From Bacillus sp. NTK071 (GTDB lineage: Bacteria; Bacillota; Bacilli; Bacillales; Guptibacillaceae): a DNA stretch of 64,000 nucleotides. The notes under the pieces were generated by a model. That model saw only the letters and a program-made list of their open reading frames with translations. It was not told the DNA's origin and ran no database searches. Position numbers and translations under genes: made by a program. Below, piece by piece: positions 20,517-32,583 of the stretch. The stretch is taken from NCBI RefSeq assembly GCF_017303315.1, contig NZ_JAFKOI010000011.1, positions 1 to 64,000 of the forward strand, written 5' to 3'. Position 1 is the stretch's first letter; every line of letters begins with the position of its first letter.

Positions 20517-22739
20517 ATGCAGCGAATAGTGGATAAATTATTGAACGGATTGAACCCCGAACAGCAGGAAGCGGTCAAGCATACAGATGGACCGCTCTTA
20601 ATTATGGCCGGGGCAGGAAGTGGAAAGACAAGAGTGCTAACACACCGCATTGCCTACTTGCTTGTTGAGAAGCAGGTTTCCCCGTGGAACATACTTGCCA
20701 TTACATTTACGAATAAAGCAGCACGAGAGATGAGAGAACGGGTAAATTCAATTACAGGTCCTGTGTCAGAGGATATTTGGATCTCCACATTCCACTCCAT
20801 GTGCGTACGTATATTACGAAGAGATGGCGATCGAATTGGGATTAACCGAAATTTCACGATTCTTGATTCAGGAGATCAGTTAACTGTCATTAAGAAGATT
20901 TTGAAGGAACAGAACGTTGATCCTAAGAAATTCGAGCCTCGAGGCATTCTTGGCAGTATTAGTTCCGCAAAGAATGAACTGCAATCACCTGAGGATTACA
21001 AAGCGAATGCAAAGGGACCATATGAAAGTGTCGTATCTGATGCGTACGAGCAGTATCAGAAACAGCTTCGTAAAAATCAGGCGCTTGATTTCGACGACCT
21101 CATCATGCGTACAATAACACTTTTCAAAAAAGTACCTGAGGTTCTTGAATTCTACCAGCGTAAGTTTCAGTATATTCACGTTGATGAGTACCAGGATACA
21201 AACAAGGCACAGTATGTACTGGTTAAATTGATGGCTGAGAAGTACCAGAACCTGTGTGTTGTGGGTGATTCCGATCAGTCAATATACCGCTGGCGTGGCG
21301 CTGATATCCAGAATATCCTTTCATTTGAAAAAGATTATCCTAGTGCACGGGCGATCTTCCTTGAACAGAATTACCGTTCAACGAAGAAGATTCTTCAGGC
21401 AGCAAATGTTGTAATTGAAAACAATATGAACCGGAAACCAAAGAAGCTTTGGACGGATAACCAGGATGGACCGCATATTACGTACTATCAGGGCAATGAC
21501 GAACACGATGAAAGTCGCTTTGTGACCGGAAAGATTCTAGATATGGTGAATAGTGGAAAGCGCACAAATTCACAGATTGCGATTCTCTATCGGACAAATG
21601 CTCAGTCCCGAGTTATTGAGGAAATTCTAAACAAATCTAACATTACGTACAACATTGTTGGCGGTACAAAGTTCTACGATCGGAAAGAGATTAAGGACGT
21701 GCTTGCCTACCTTAGATTGATTGCAAATCCAGACGATGACATTAGCTTACTTAGGATTGTAAACGTACCAAAACGGGGTGTTGGCGCCTCTACAATGGAC
21801 AAGGTGGCACAGTATGCTGCGAACCAAGATATTTCGATCTTCACTGCTCTTCAAGAAGTAGAACAGATTGGTCTTAGCGCTCGATTTACGAAATCACTTC
21901 GAACCTTTGGAAATCAAATGGCGAATTGGACACAGATGCAAGAATATTTAGCTGTCTCTGAACTAGTTGAAGAAGTGATTGATAAATCTGGTTACCGTGA
22001 TTCCTTGAGAAACGAAAATACGATTGAGGCACAAACAAGATTAGAAAATATTGATGAATTCCTATCCGTTACGCAAGAGTTTGAGAAAGCAAGTGAAGAT
22101 AAAAGCTTAATCGCATTCCTTACAGATCTTGCGCTTGTAGCTGATATCGATAAGCTTGATGAAGATGAGAATGAAGAAAAAGAAGCGGTTACCCTCATGA
22201 CGCTCCATTCTGCAAAAGGTCTTGAGTTTCCTGTTGTCTTTTTAATCGGCATGGAGGAAGGCGTCTTCCCACATAGTCGTTCACTATTTGAAGAAGAGGA
22301 AATGGAAGAAGAACGTCGTCTAGCTTATGTTGGAATAACAAGAGCTGAAGAAGAGCTTTTCTTAACAAATGCTCGTCTTCGAACGCTTTATGGTAAAACC
22401 AACGCGAATCCGGTATCTCGCTTTATTGGCGAAATTCCAGAAGAGCTACTTGAAAAAGAAGGTCAGGAAAAACCGGCATCACCATTCTCAGGTGGATCAA
22501 ACCCGCGTTCTTCAAGGCCAGCTACGCCTAAAACGCCACGCCGTCCTCAACTTACTTCAACGGGAGGCGACTCCCTTAACTGGAAAGTTGGAGATAAAGC
22601 TAGCCACCGCAAATGGGGTGTTGGAACGGTTGTTAGCGTAAAAGGAGAAGGTGATTCGACCGAGCTTGATATTGCATTCCCAAATCCAGTTGGTATCAAG
22701 CGTCTTCTGGCGAAGTTTGCCCCTATTGAGAAGCAATAG
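20517..22739 (+). CDS. pcrA: ATP-dependent DNA helicase PcrA
   Basis: A 740-residue superfamily 1A, UvrD-like 3'-5' helicase for repair and for replication-transcription conflicts. Walker A is [17 protein letters not shown], near residue 32. Motif Ia is [13 protein letters not shown]. Walker B is HVDEYQDTN, and [12 protein letters not shown] is motif [22 protein letters not shown] and [15 protein letters not shown] are motifs V and VI. After a Ser/Pro-rich linker comes a Tudor-like C-terminal domain ([19 protein letters not shown]) that in Bacillus contacts RNA polymerase. ligA follows after 25 bases. Confidence 0.97.
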   Translation: MQRIVDKLLNGLNPEQQEAVKHTDGPLLIMAGAGSGKTRVLTHRIAYLLVEKQVSPWNILAITFTNKAAREMRERVNSITGPVSEDIWISTFHSMCVRILRRDGDRIGINRNFTILDSGDQLTVIKKILKEQNVDPKKFEPRGILGSISSAKNELQSPEDYKANAKGPYESVVSDAYEQYQKQLRKNQALDFDDLIMRTITLFKKVPEVLEFYQRKFQYIHVDEYQDTNKAQYVLVKLMAEKYQNLCVVGDSDQSIYRWRGADIQNILSFEKDYPSARAIFLEQNYRSTKKILQAANVVIENNMNRKPKKLWTDNQDGPHITYYQGNDEHDESRFVTGKILDMVNSGKRTNSQIAILYRTNAQSRVIEEILNKSNITYNIVGGTKFYDRKEIKDVLAYLRLIANPDDDISLLRIVNVPKRGVGASTMDKVAQYAANQDISIFTALQEVEQIGLSARFTKSLRTFGNQMANWTQMQEYLAVSELVEEVIDKSGYRDSLRNENTIEAQTRLENIDEFLSVTQEFEKASEDKSLIAFLTDLALVADIDKLDEDENEEKEAVTLMTLHSAKGLEFPVVFLIGMEEGVFPHSRSLFEEEEMEEERRLAYVGITRAEEELFLTNARLRTLYGKTNANPVSRFIGEIPEELLEKEGQEKPASPFSGGSNPRSSRPATPKTPRRPQLTSTGGDSLNWKVGDKASHRKWGVGTVVSVKGEGDSTELDIAFPNPVGIKRLLAKFAPIEKQ

Positions 22740-22755
22740 CCATATTAGAAGGTGA

Positions 22756-24765
<2,010 letters not shown>

Positions 24766-24778
24766 GGAGAGAGAAGTA

Positions 24779-26023
24779 ATGCGAAAGAAGCAAACGTTTA
24801 TCGTTAGCCTGATGGCCATTTCGCTCGTCTTATCTGGTTGTGTTCCTAGTTTTATGAAGAACAATCAAGATGAAACAGTGAAGGCACCGAATTCCGAAGG
24901 TGAAAGTGAAGAAATGATTGTTAGTGACGATATTAAAACATCAGAAAGATATTATCGTTCCGTGCTTGAGAAAGATGGGGAAAAGAATTCTCTTGATACG
25001 TCTAAGGTTCGGGGATTAGTAACAGCTGGTGTAGATAATCGTCTCGACGTTGATTCCCTTGAGATGGGGCTAATTAGACTTTCGCAGGAGTACTATGACC
25101 CAGATAAATATTTCTTTAAAGAAGGACAATTGTTTGATTCTGACCAGATTCATAGTTGGTTATACCGAGATAACGGTGTTTCAAAGAAAGAAGCGGAAAA
25201 GGATAAAAAGAAAAAAGTAAACGAAGGTCTTAATCCTGTTCTTGGTGTAAAAGATGATCCGGCTAATTATGAACAGGTCATTGCAGCTGAAAAGAAAAAC
25301 CCCAAATTCTTATCTTATATTCATGAACAGGATTACTATGTTCAAAATAAAGATGATGAACTACAGCTTGGTGGTATTTCAATTGCCCTTTCGCTCTATT
25401 CTGAATACCCGTATTCTGTTCTAGATGAAAAGGGTCTGAAATATACAGGGTCTGTAAAGCTAGATAAGAGTGAAGTTATTGCGAAGGCTAAAGAGTCAAT
25501 TACCCCAATTATTAAGAAGATTCGAGCTGAGCATGATGTTCCAATTATGTTCTCGCTATTTATGGAGCAACCAAGACAATCGGTCGTTCCAGGTAACTTT
25601 GTTGCTAGCGCATATGTAGAAGAAGGAAAATCTAGTCCAGGTTCTTGGAAGGACTTGAACGAGCAATATGTGGCGTTTCCGTCATCAAAGGCGGAGACTG
25701 AATATCCAGCAGAGTCAGAGAAATTCGCTGATTTTACACGTGAAATTCAGGACTTCTTCCCAAATTTTGTAGGTGTGATCGGTACAGGATTCTATAAACA
25801 GGATAAGCTAAGCCAAATGAAGGTTGAAATTCCAATCCAGTTCTATAGTAAAGCTGAAGTGATTTCATTTACACAGTTTGTAAATGGACTAGTCAAAAAA
25901 AGAAATGATACATTTCCACAGGATTTACCGGTCTCTATTTATATAACGAATAACGATGAACCTGAAAGTATGATAGTCAAAGATCCTAATGAAGAAGAAC
26001 CGTTTGTTCATATTTATCAATAA
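24779..26023 (+). CDS. camS: CamS family lipoprotein
   Basis: A 414-residue lipoprotein. The signal peptide RKKQTFIVSLMAISLVLSGC has the lipobox LSGC with lipidated Cys21. The body is a CamS domain (VRGLVTAGVDNRLDVDSLEMGL, then ALSLYSEYPY, then FPNFVGVIGTGFY). It is named for the enterococcal pheromone cAM373, which derives from the signal peptide; the function of the mature protein in Bacillus (YerH) is unknown. It is the last gene of the pcrB-pcrA-ligA-camS operon, as in B. subtilis. Confidence 0.93.
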   Translation: MRKKQTFIVSLMAISLVLSGCVPSFMKNNQDETVKAPNSEGESEEMIVSDDIKTSERYYRSVLEKDGEKNSLDTSKVRGLVTAGVDNRLDVDSLEMGLIRLSQEYYDPDKYFFKEGQLFDSDQIHSWLYRDNGVSKKEAEKDKKKKVNEGLNPVLGVKDDPANYEQVIAAEKKNPKFLSYIHEQDYYVQNKDDELQLGGISIALSLYSEYPYSVLDEKGLKYTGSVKLDKSEVIAKAKESITPIIKKIRAEHDVPIMFSLFMEQPRQSVVPGNFVASAYVEEGKSSPGSWKDLNEQYVAFPSSKAETEYPAESEKFADFTREIQDFFPNFVGVIGTGFYKQDKLSQMKVEIPIQFYSKAEVISFTQFVNGLVKKRNDTFPQDLPVSIYITNNDEPESMIVKDPNEEEPFVHIYQ

Positions 26024-26032
26024 AGCATAAGT

Positions 26033-26072
26033 AAGGCCCACTCTGTTATTACTTCAGAGTGGGCCCTTTCTG
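26033..26072. terminator. Hairpin between converging camS and znuA-like genes
   Basis: AGGGCCCACTCTG-type arms: GGCCCACTCTG (from 26036) pairs with CAGAGTGGGCC (ending 26065), followed by a pyrimidine-rich CTTTCTGTCT. It lies between two converging genes, so it may serve both; the T run is weak on each side. Confidence 0.7.
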
Positions 26073-26091
26073 TCTATGTGTTCAGCTATCC

Positions 26092-27042
26092 TTACTTTGT
26101 TAGTGCTTTTTTCATCGTTTGAATATTCTTTTCCATAAGGGTTAGATAATTTTCATTGTTTTTAATGTCTTTTTCACTCAAAACGGATAGATTATGAATC
26201 CGTAGTGTTTTAAGACCTAGTTCCTGTTGAACGGCTTTCGCGGGCTTTGGTGTAGCGTTCTGCTCGAATAGCATATATGAGATATTATGATTCTCAGCCG
26301 TTTGGATAATGTCCTCTAACTGCTTTTGCGTTGGTTCTTGTGAAGGAGATAGTCCAGAAACACTTAGCTGGTTAAGTCCATAGCGACTTTCCCAATAACT
26401 ATAGGCATCGTGAGAGATAAGAAACTCTTTCTTAGGTGCATTGGAAACCATATCGTTAAATGAGTCATCAAGAGCTGTAAGGTCGTCCTTTAATGCTTTG
26501 AAGTTTTCTTCAAACTTTTCTTGGTTTTCTGGATCTAGATCGACTAGTGTGTTTTTAATGTTTTCAGCAAGCTGAATTGAAAGAATAGGATCAATCCATA
26601 GGTGCGGATTAAGATCCCCATGGTCGTGCCCATCATGGCTGTCTTCGTCAGCATGATTTTCGTGTTCTTCTTCAGTTTCACCAATATGAATACCATCTGC
26701 AGCTTCTAAGACAGTTACACTTTCATTCTGAAGTGTTTCTTTAACGGCTTCCGCAAAACCTTCCATGCCAGCGCCGTTATAAATGAAAATGTCTGACTCT
26801 GCGAGTTTGGTCATTGTTTTTGTTGTAGGTTCAAAACTATGAGCATCGCTACCTGGTGGAATAATTGACTCTGCATTTACATCATTACCACCTATGCGTT
26901 CAGCAAAATATTCAAGAGGATAAATTGTTGTATAGATATCCATTACACCATCGTCTTTCTTTGACTCTTTGGGCGAACAAGCCACGAGTAATAAAGTAGT
27001 GATGGATAGAAGCACTGCTACTTTAAAATATGTTCTTATCAT
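26092..27042 (-). CDS. znuA: Zinc ABC transporter substrate-binding lipoprotein (ZnuA/AdcA-like)
   Basis: A 316-residue cluster A-I metal-binding lipoprotein. The signal ends in the lipobox LLVAC with Cys22. Metal ligands are His68 in SDAHSFEPT and His147 in NPHLWIDP, followed by ISHDAYSYW. A His/Asp/Glu-rich loop lies at about 125-142 (HENHADEDSHDGHDHG), typical of zinc rather than manganese binders. No permease or ATPase gene lies next to it. Two Zur-like boxes lie upstream. It would deliver Zn(II) to a ZnuBC transporter encoded elsewhere. Confidence 0.92.
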   Translation of the reverse strand: MIRTYFKVAVLLSITTLLLVACSPKESKKDDGVMDIYTTIYPLEYFAERIGGNDVNAESIIPPGSDAHSFEPTTKTMTKLAESDIFIYNGAGMEGFAEAVKETLQNESVTVLEAADGIHIGETEEEHENHADEDSHDGHDHGDLNPHLWIDPILSIQLAENIKNTLVDLDPENQEKFEENFKALKDDLTALDDSFNDMVSNAPKKEFLISHDAYSYWESRYGLNQLSVSGLSPSQEPTQKQLEDIIQTAENHNISYMLFEQNATPKPAKAVQQELGLKTLRIHNLSVLSEKDIKNNENYLTLMEKNIQTMKKALTK

Positions 27043-27083
27043 AATGATTTTCCCTTCATACTTGCATAGTGTTAATTATTATA

Positions 27084-27121
27084 TCGTAGCCATTACGTTT
27101 TGCAAACAGTAATGAATACGA
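27084..27121 (-). promoter_or_regulatory. Two Zur-like boxes upstream of the zinc-binding lipoprotein gene
   Basis: TCGTAGCCATTACGT (27084-27098) matches the Bacillus Zur core TCGTAATNATTACGA at 11 of 14 defined bases or better. CAGTAATGAATACGA (27107-27121) matches on the other strand (TCGTATTCATTACTG). They lie 42-79 bases upstream of the start codon, where a repressor would block transcription when zinc is sufficient. Confidence 0.6.
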
Positions 27122-27442
27122 TTTATGTATGTAATAGAATTTGAGTCAAACAACAGTGGTTTTACAGTGAGGTTTTAAACCGGATCTATATAGGAAATTT
27201 TATTCTAAAATGAGTATGAAACAAGATAAAAAGACGCAATCTATAAAAAATATTTCAATTTGACGATTAACATTACAGAATGGTGGGTAAATGTTACTAG
27301 AGTATGTCGCTGTTTCACATAATCGTCAATTTATTTAAATAAGTTTTGTTGAATACTTATGACAATACAGTTGCTAAACGAAGGAAATTGTTAGCAATAT
27401 TGAATTTTTATTCATCGTAAAGTTAACTCTATAATGTTTGCA
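27122..27442. other. Intergenic stretch with possible sigma-B promoter and an inverted repeat
   Basis: No gene is seen. GATTAA (27265-27270), 14 bases, then GGGTAA (27285-27290) resembles a sigma-B promoter. It is flanked by a long-spaced inverted repeat, TTGACGATTA (27260-27269) and TAATCGTCAA (27320-27329). In B. subtilis opuE is driven by both sigma-A and sigma-B promoters, so the position is suggestive, but the distance to the gene is large (about 280 bases). Confidence 0.4.
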
Positions 27443-27471
27443 TTGTTCAGAAAATTATTTTGTGATATAGT
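27443..27471 (+). promoter_or_regulatory. Sigma-A promoter of the small peptide-opuE operon
   Basis: TTGTTC (27443-27448) and TATAGT (27466-27471) are 17 bases apart, and TG at 27463-27464 makes an extended -10. It lies about 100 bases upstream of the small ORF at 27570. Confidence 0.65.
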
Positions 27472-27569
27472 AATCATTGGTTTGTAAAGGACTTATGGTC
27501 TATATCAATAATATAATCCCACGGGTAAAATGCATACCTGTGAATAATGACTTTGGAGGGGGTGAAAGC

Positions 27570-27674
27570 GTGGAATATACCTTAACTACTGCAACATGGT
27601 TCTGGCTTCTTATACCAATGCCTTTATTAGTCGTATTATCAATAATAACTTTTTTTACTGAAAGGAGAGAATAG
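27570..27674 (+). CDS. 34-residue membrane peptide coupled to the opuE symporter
   Basis: A short ORF starting at GTG 27570 with a very strong GGAGGGGGTG 5 bases upstream. The product is one membrane helix: polar EYTLTTAT, then WFWLLIPMPLLVVLSIITFF, then a charged TERRE end. The symporter gene starts 6 bases after its stop, and the symporter ribosome site (GAAAGGAGAGAA) lies inside its last codons, so translation is coupled. A longer frame opens at 27477 but has no ribosome site. Small accessory proteins of this type accompany some sodium-solute symporters; this specific one I do not recognise. A regulatory leader peptide is the alternative. Confidence 0.7.
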   Translation: MEYTLTTATWFWLLIPMPLLVVLSIITFFTERRE

Positions 27675-27680
27675 TGCTAA

Positions 27681-29144
27681 ATGAGTATTGAGATGCCTAC
27701 GCTAGTCACGTTTATAGTTTACCTTGTTGGTATGCTTGCAATCGGATTAATAGCATATAAAATGACGAGTAACTTATCCGATTATGTTCTTGGAGGAAGA
27801 AGGTTAGGTGGTTCCGTTGCCGCACTAAGTGCTGGCGCATCAGATATGAGTAGCTGGCTCTTACTAGGACTACCTGGTGCGATGTACGCTGGCGGTATGA
27901 GCCAGATTTGGATTGGGATTGGGCTCGCAATCGGAGCATACCTGAACTGGCAATTTGTTGCTTCACGTCTTCGTCGTTACACAGAAGTGGCGAATGACTC
28001 GATTACGGTACCGGATTATCTTGAGAACCGTTTCCGTGATAGCTCGAAAGCACTTCGTGTTATCTCAGCGATTGTCATTCTTGTATTCTTTACGTTCTAT
28101 ACGTCTTCAGGTCTTGTTGGGGGCGCAATCCTGTTTGAAAGCTCGTTCGGTATGAGCTACGAAAGCGCATTGTGGATCGGTGCAATTGTTATTATTTCTT
28201 ACACGTTCCTCGGTGGTTTCTTAGCAGTAAGCTGGACAGACTTTTTCCAGGGAATACTTATGTTCCTTGCTCTTGTTGTTGTACCTATTGTTGCTTTAAA
28301 TGAAATGGGTGGCTGGAGCGAAACAGTTAATCAAGTTGGTGCAGCAGATACAACTTATCTTGATATCTTTACTGGTATGAGCTTTATGGGTATCCTATCT
28401 TTACTTGGTTGGGGACTAGGTTACTTTGGACAACCTCATATCATCACACGTTTTATGGCAGTAAAATCTTCGAAGGAAATTCCTAAAGCACGCCTTGTTG
28501 GTATGTCATGGATGGTTCTTTCCCTGTTTGGTGCAATCTTTACTGGTTTCATCGGTATTGCTTATTTCAATGCAGGACTTGAGAACTCTGAAACAGTTTT
28601 TATCGAATTTACACAAGTACTCTTTAACCCATGGGTATCCGGCTTCTTGCTTGCTGCAATCCTGTCTGCGATTATGAGTACAATTGATTCTCAGCTACTT
28701 GTATCATCAAGTGCTGTAGCGGAAGATTTCTATAAAGCAATCCTACGTAAGAACGCTAGCCAGACTGAGCTAGTATGGGTTGGTCGTATTGCTGTATTAG
28801 CTATTGCGTTGCTTGCGATCTTACTTGCTTATAACCCGGATAGCAGTGTTCTTAACCTGGTAAGTTATGCCTGGGCAGGATTTGGTGCCGCGTTTGGACC
28901 AGTTATCATCCTGAGTCTATTCTGGAAACGCATGACTCGAAATGGTGCGCTTGCTGGAATCATTACAGGTGCAATTGTCGTAATTCTATGGGCTCAATTG
29001 TCCGGTGGACTATTTGATCTTTATGAACTAATCCCAGGCTTTATCCTTGCATGGATTGCTGTCATGGCATTCAGTTATGTAGGTAAAGCTCCAGGTGAAG
29101 AGATTGAAGCAGAATTTGAAGAAGCAAAAGTTTCTAAATTCTAA
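27681..29144 (+). CDS. opuE: Sodium/proline symporter OpuE/PutP
   Basis: A 487-residue SSS-family transporter with about 13 membrane helices. SDYVLGGRRLGGSVAALSAGASDMSSWLLLGLPGA is the proline-symporter N-terminal pattern, including the Na+-site Ser/Asp. GGFLAVSWTDFFQG and AAILSAIMSTIDSQLLVSSSAVAEDFYK follow; the latter is the conserved TM8 sodium-site helix. The location between camS and gatC is that of B. subtilis opuE, which imports proline for osmoprotection. PutP (proline as nutrient) is the other possible role, but no put genes lie here. Confidence 0.93.
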   Translation: MSIEMPTLVTFIVYLVGMLAIGLIAYKMTSNLSDYVLGGRRLGGSVAALSAGASDMSSWLLLGLPGAMYAGGMSQIWIGIGLAIGAYLNWQFVASRLRRYTEVANDSITVPDYLENRFRDSSKALRVISAIVILVFFTFYTSSGLVGGAILFESSFGMSYESALWIGAIVIISYTFLGGFLAVSWTDFFQGILMFLALVVVPIVALNEMGGWSETVNQVGAADTTYLDIFTGMSFMGILSLLGWGLGYFGQPHIITRFMAVKSSKEIPKARLVGMSWMVLSLFGAIFTGFIGIAYFNAGLENSETVFIEFTQVLFNPWVSGFLLAAILSAIMSTIDSQLLVSSSAVAEDFYKAILRKNASQTELVWVGRIAVLAIALLAILLAYNPDSSVLNLVSYAWAGFGAAFGPVIILSLFWKRMTRNGALAGIITGAIVVILWAQLSGGLFDLYELIPGFILAWIAVMAFSYVGKAPGEEIEAEFEEAKVSKF

Positions 29145-29157
29145 GTTGAGATGTGAA

Positions 29158-29188
29158 AGGCTCACCCGTAAGAGGGTGAGCCTTTTTT
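29158..29188 (+). terminator. Intrinsic terminator of opuE
   Basis: AGGCTCACCC pairs with GGGTGAGCCT over GTAAGA and is followed by six T, just after the opuE stop. Confidence 0.92.
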
Positions 29189-29210
29189 ATGAAAATGGGT
29201 AGAAGTTAAA

Positions 29211-29250
29211 CAAACGTTTGATTAATAGCGCTTAAATAAACGTTTGTTTA
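29211..29250. promoter_or_regulatory. Two CAAACGTTTG-like palindromes upstream of gatC
   Basis: CAAACGTTTG (29211-29220) is a perfect palindrome. TAAACGTTTGTTTA (29237-29250) is a related one centred 26 bp on. Together they look like a paired operator, perhaps for a TetR-type repressor, between the opuE terminator and gatC. No candidate regulator gene is adjacent. Confidence 0.45.
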
Positions 29251-29345
29251 AAAATGGAACAGACGGCGTTCTGTTGCTTAATGAAGTCTCTTTTTGGTAT
29301 CATCTATATATTGCAGGTTGTTCGAATTTTGTGGAGGTGAAAGAG

Positions 29346-29636
29346 ATGTCCAGAATTACCAAAGAACAGGTGAAGCACGTAGCGAACCTGGCAAGATTAG
29401 AAATGGATGAGACAGAAGTCGAGAAGTTTACAACTCAGCTTGATGACATTATTTCAATGGCAGAACAATTGAATGAATTAGATACAGAGAACGTTGAACC
29501 AACAACCCATGTTCTTGATTTGAAGAATGTTCTTCGTGAAGACAAAGCACAACCATGGCTTTCTCGTGAAGAAGCTTTGAAGAATGCACCGGATCATGCA
29601 AACGGTCAGGTTAAAGTTCCATCAATATTTGAGTAA
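29346..29636 (+). CDS. gatC: Asp-tRNA(Asn)/Glu-tRNA(Gln) amidotransferase subunit GatC
   Basis: A 96-residue GatC, the small clamp subunit of the GatCAB complex that makes Gln-tRNA(Gln) (and Asn-tRNA(Asn)) by transamidation. [21 protein letters not shown] and [32 protein letters not shown] are typical. The frame is open to 29244, but GGAGGTGAAAGAG precedes the ATG at 29346, giving the standard length. gatA follows after 14 bases. Confidence 0.96.
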   Translation: MSRITKEQVKHVANLARLEMDETEVEKFTTQLDDIISMAEQLNELDTENVEPTTHVLDLKNVLREDKAQPWLSREEALKNAPDHANGQVKVPSIFE

Positions 29637-29650
29637 AGGAGGCAACGTCC

Positions 29651-31099
29651 TTGTTTGATAAAAGTATTTGTGAGCTTCACAGCTTGCTTCATAAAAAAGA
29701 ATTATCCGTCAGTGAACTCGTTCAATCTTCGTTTGATCGTATCAACACGGTTGATGAAAAGGTAAAAGCGTTTATGACGTTAAATGAAGAAGGAGCTATG
29801 CAAGCTGCAAAAGCACTTGATGGAAAGCTCGGAACAGAAGAGGCAAGAGGACTTCTTTTTGGTCTTCCAGTGGGTGTGAAGGATAACATCGTAACAAAGG
29901 GTCTTCGCACAACGGCATCAAGTCAGCTTCTAGGTAATTTTGAACCATTACATAACGCAACAGTGGTCGAGCGCTTAAACGCGGCTGAAACAATCACAGT
30001 TGGTAAACTGAATATGGATGAGTTCGCAATGGGTTCGTCAAATGAAAACTCTGGCTTCTATGGCACGCGTAACCCTTGGAATACAGACTATGTACCAGGT
30101 GGCTCAAGCGGTGGCTCTGCTGCGTCTGTTGCTGCTGGAGAAGTCTTCTTCTCATTAGGTTCTGATACAGGTGGTTCAATCCGTCAGCCGGCTGCTTTTT
30201 GTGGTGTGGTTGGATTAAAACCAACTTACGGACTTGTTTCTCGTTTTGGACTAATTGCATTCGCATCTTCTCTTGATCAGATCGGACCAATTACCAATAC
30301 AGTTGAGGATAACGCTTATCTTCTGCAATCAATTGCTGGCCATGACAAGATGGATTCTACATCTGCGAATGTTGATGTACCAGATTACCTTTCAAGCTTG
30401 ACTGGTGATGTGAAAGGTCTTCGCATTGCAGTACCGAAAGAATATCTTGCTGAAGGTGTAGACGAAGATGTGAAGAACAATGTCCTTCAGGCACTTAAAA
30501 AGCTTGAAGAGCTTGGCGCATCTTGGGAAGAAGTATCTCTACCTCATTCGAAATACGCTGTAGCTACTTACTACCTTCTTTCTTCTTCTGAAGCATCTGC
30601 TAACCTTGCTCGCTTTGATGGCGTACGTTACGGCGTACGTGCTGAAGCAGAGAACCTTCTTGATCTTTATAAGAAAACAAGAAGCGAAGGCTTTGGTGAT
30701 GAAGTGAAGCGACGTATCATGCTTGGAACGTTTGCGCTTAGCTCAGGTTACTACGATGCTTATTATAAGAAAGCACAGAAAGTACGGACGCTTATCAAGA
30801 ATGATTTCGAGAAAGTGTTCGAAGACTACGATGTGATTATCGGACCAACAACGCCAACACCAGCATTTAAAGTAGGCGAGAAGATTGATAATCCGCTTAC
30901 GATGTATGCGAACGATATTCTAACAATTCCTGTTAACCTTGCAGGTGTACCTGCTATTTCAGTTCCATGTGGATTATCGAATGGACTACCTGTCGGACTT
31001 CAAATAATCGGAAAGCACTTTGATGAGAGAACTGTTTATCGTGTTGCTCATGCGTTTGAGCAAGCTACAGATCATCATAAGGCTAAGCCAGAGCTGTAA
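29651..31099 (+). CDS. gatA: GatCAB amidase subunit GatA
   Basis: A 482-residue amidase-signature enzyme that releases ammonia from glutamine for GatB. The Ser-cisSer-Lys triad is visible: Lys77 in [10 protein letters not shown], the cis-Ser in [14 protein letters not shown] and the nucleophile in [20 protein letters not shown]-like loops ([19 protein letters not shown]) are typical. The start is TTG at 29651 with AAGGAGG 7 bases upstream; no ATG fits. It is in an operon between gatC and gatB. Confidence 0.96.
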   Translation: MFDKSICELHSLLHKKELSVSELVQSSFDRINTVDEKVKAFMTLNEEGAMQAAKALDGKLGTEEARGLLFGLPVGVKDNIVTKGLRTTASSQLLGNFEPLHNATVVERLNAAETITVGKLNMDEFAMGSSNENSGFYGTRNPWNTDYVPGGSSGGSAASVAAGEVFFSLGSDTGGSIRQPAAFCGVVGLKPTYGLVSRFGLIAFASSLDQIGPITNTVEDNAYLLQSIAGHDKMDSTSANVDVPDYLSSLTGDVKGLRIAVPKEYLAEGVDEDVKNNVLQALKKLEELGASWEEVSLPHSKYAVATYYLLSSSEASANLARFDGVRYGVRAEAENLLDLYKKTRSEGFGDEVKRRIMLGTFALSSGYYDAYYKKAQKVRTLIKNDFEKVFEDYDVIIGPTTPTPAFKVGEKIDNPLTMYANDILTIPVNLAGVPAISVPCGLSNGLPVGLQIIGKHFDERTVYRVAHAFEQATDHHKAKPEL

Positions 31100-31115
31100 G
31101 GGGTGACTACTGAAA

Positions 31116-32549
31116 ATGAATTTTGAAACTATTATCGGTCTGGAAGTTCACTCAGAACTAAAGACAAACACGAAGATTTTCTGTAATTGTTCAACGGATT
31201 TCGGTGCACCACCTAACACGAACGTGTGCCCGATCTGTCTCGGTCACCCTGGTGTACTTCCAGTGATGAACGAACAGGCTGTTGATTTTGCGATGCGCGC
31301 AGCAATGGCATTGAACTGTGAAATTGCTGAAGATACGAAATTTGACCGTAAGAACTATTTCTATCCTGATAACCCGAAGGCATATCAGATTTCTCAGTAT
31401 GATAAGCCGATTGGGGAGAACGGCTGGATTGATATTGAAGTAGACGGTAAAACAAAGCGGATTGGTATTACTCGTCTTCACCTTGAAGAAGATGCTGGTA
31501 AGCTAACGCACGTTGATGGAGAGAACCACTCTCTTGTCGACTTCAACCGTCAGGGGACACCTCTTGTTGAGATCGTATCTGAGCCGGACATCCGTACACC
31601 AGAAGAAGCTTATGCTTACCTTGAGAAGCTTAAAGCGATCCTTCAATATACAGAAGTATCGGATTGTAAAATGGAAGAAGGGTCACTTCGCTGTGATGCG
31701 AACCTTTCTCTTCGTCCATATGGTCAAGAAGAGTTCGGTACGAAAACAGAACTGAAGAACTTGAACTCATTTGCAAATGTGCAAAAAGGTCTTCAGTTTG
31801 AGGAAGTACGTCAAGAGAAAGAGCTTCTTGCTGGAAACGTAATTGGTCAGGAAACTCGTCGCTATGACGAAGCTGGCAAGAAAACAATTCTAATGCGTGT
31901 GAAAGAAGGTTCTGACGACTACCGTTACTTCCCAGAGCCTGATCTTGTTCGCCTTGCGATCAATAAAGAATGGATGGACCGCGTTCGTGGGGATATTCCT
32001 GAACTTCCAGACGCACGTCGTGAGCGCTATGTGAAAGAATATGACCTTCCGGAGTACGATGCGATGGTTCTCACTCAGTCTAAGAAAATGTCTGATTTCT
32101 TCGAAGTAGCGATCGACCAAGGAGCTGATCCGAAGCAGGCATCAAACTGGTTAATGGGTGAAGTATCAGCTTACTTGAATGCGAACTACAAAGAAATTGA
32201 TGAAGTAGCGCTAACTCCTGAAGGACTAGGCAAACTGATTTCTCTTATTGAGAAAGGAACAATTTCTTCTAAAATCGCTAAGAAAGTATTTAAAGATCTT
32301 ATCGAAAAAGGTGGCGATCCTGAACAGATCGTCAAAGACAAAGGTCTTGTTCAAATTTCTGACGAAGGTGAGCTTCGTTCAATCGTTTCAGGTATTCTAG
32401 ACGAGAACGAACAGTCTATTGAAGACTACAAGAACGGTAAAGACAGAGCTCTTGGCTTCCTTGTAGGTCAGGTAATGAAAGCAACCAAAGGAAAAGCTAA
32501 TCCTCCAATGGTGAACAAGCTGATTGTAGAAGAAATGGATAAGCGATAA
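31116..32549 (+). CDS. gatB: GatCAB subunit GatB
   Basis: A 477-residue GatB, which binds mischarged tRNA, phosphorylates the amino acid and amidates it. [21 protein letters not shown] carries the substrate pocket; the Cys residues in FCNCSTDFG and CPICLGHPG form the zinc site. [18 protein letters not shown] and [11 protein letters not shown] are GatB signatures. The C-terminal YqeY-like tail (EEMDKR end) binds tRNA. Last gene of gatCAB, followed by a strong terminator. Confidence 0.97.
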   Translation: MNFETIIGLEVHSELKTNTKIFCNCSTDFGAPPNTNVCPICLGHPGVLPVMNEQAVDFAMRAAMALNCEIAEDTKFDRKNYFYPDNPKAYQISQYDKPIGENGWIDIEVDGKTKRIGITRLHLEEDAGKLTHVDGENHSLVDFNRQGTPLVEIVSEPDIRTPEEAYAYLEKLKAILQYTEVSDCKMEEGSLRCDANLSLRPYGQEEFGTKTELKNLNSFANVQKGLQFEEVRQEKELLAGNVIGQETRRYDEAGKKTILMRVKEGSDDYRYFPEPDLVRLAINKEWMDRVRGDIPELPDARRERYVKEYDLPEYDAMVLTQSKKMSDFFEVAIDQGADPKQASNWLMGEVSAYLNANYKEIDEVALTPEGLGKLISLIEKGTISSKIAKKVFKDLIEKGGDPEQIVKDKGLVQISDEGELRSIVSGILDENEQSIEDYKNGKDRALGFLVGQVMKATKGKANPPMVNKLIVEEMDKR

Positions 32550-32554
32550 GAAGT

Positions 32555-32583
32555 GCCCCCTCCTGAATGGAGGGGGATTTTTA
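32555..32583 (+). terminator. Intrinsic terminator of gatCAB
   Basis: CCCCCTCC pairs with GGAGGGGG over TGAAT and is followed by a T run, 6 bases after gatB. Confidence 0.92.
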
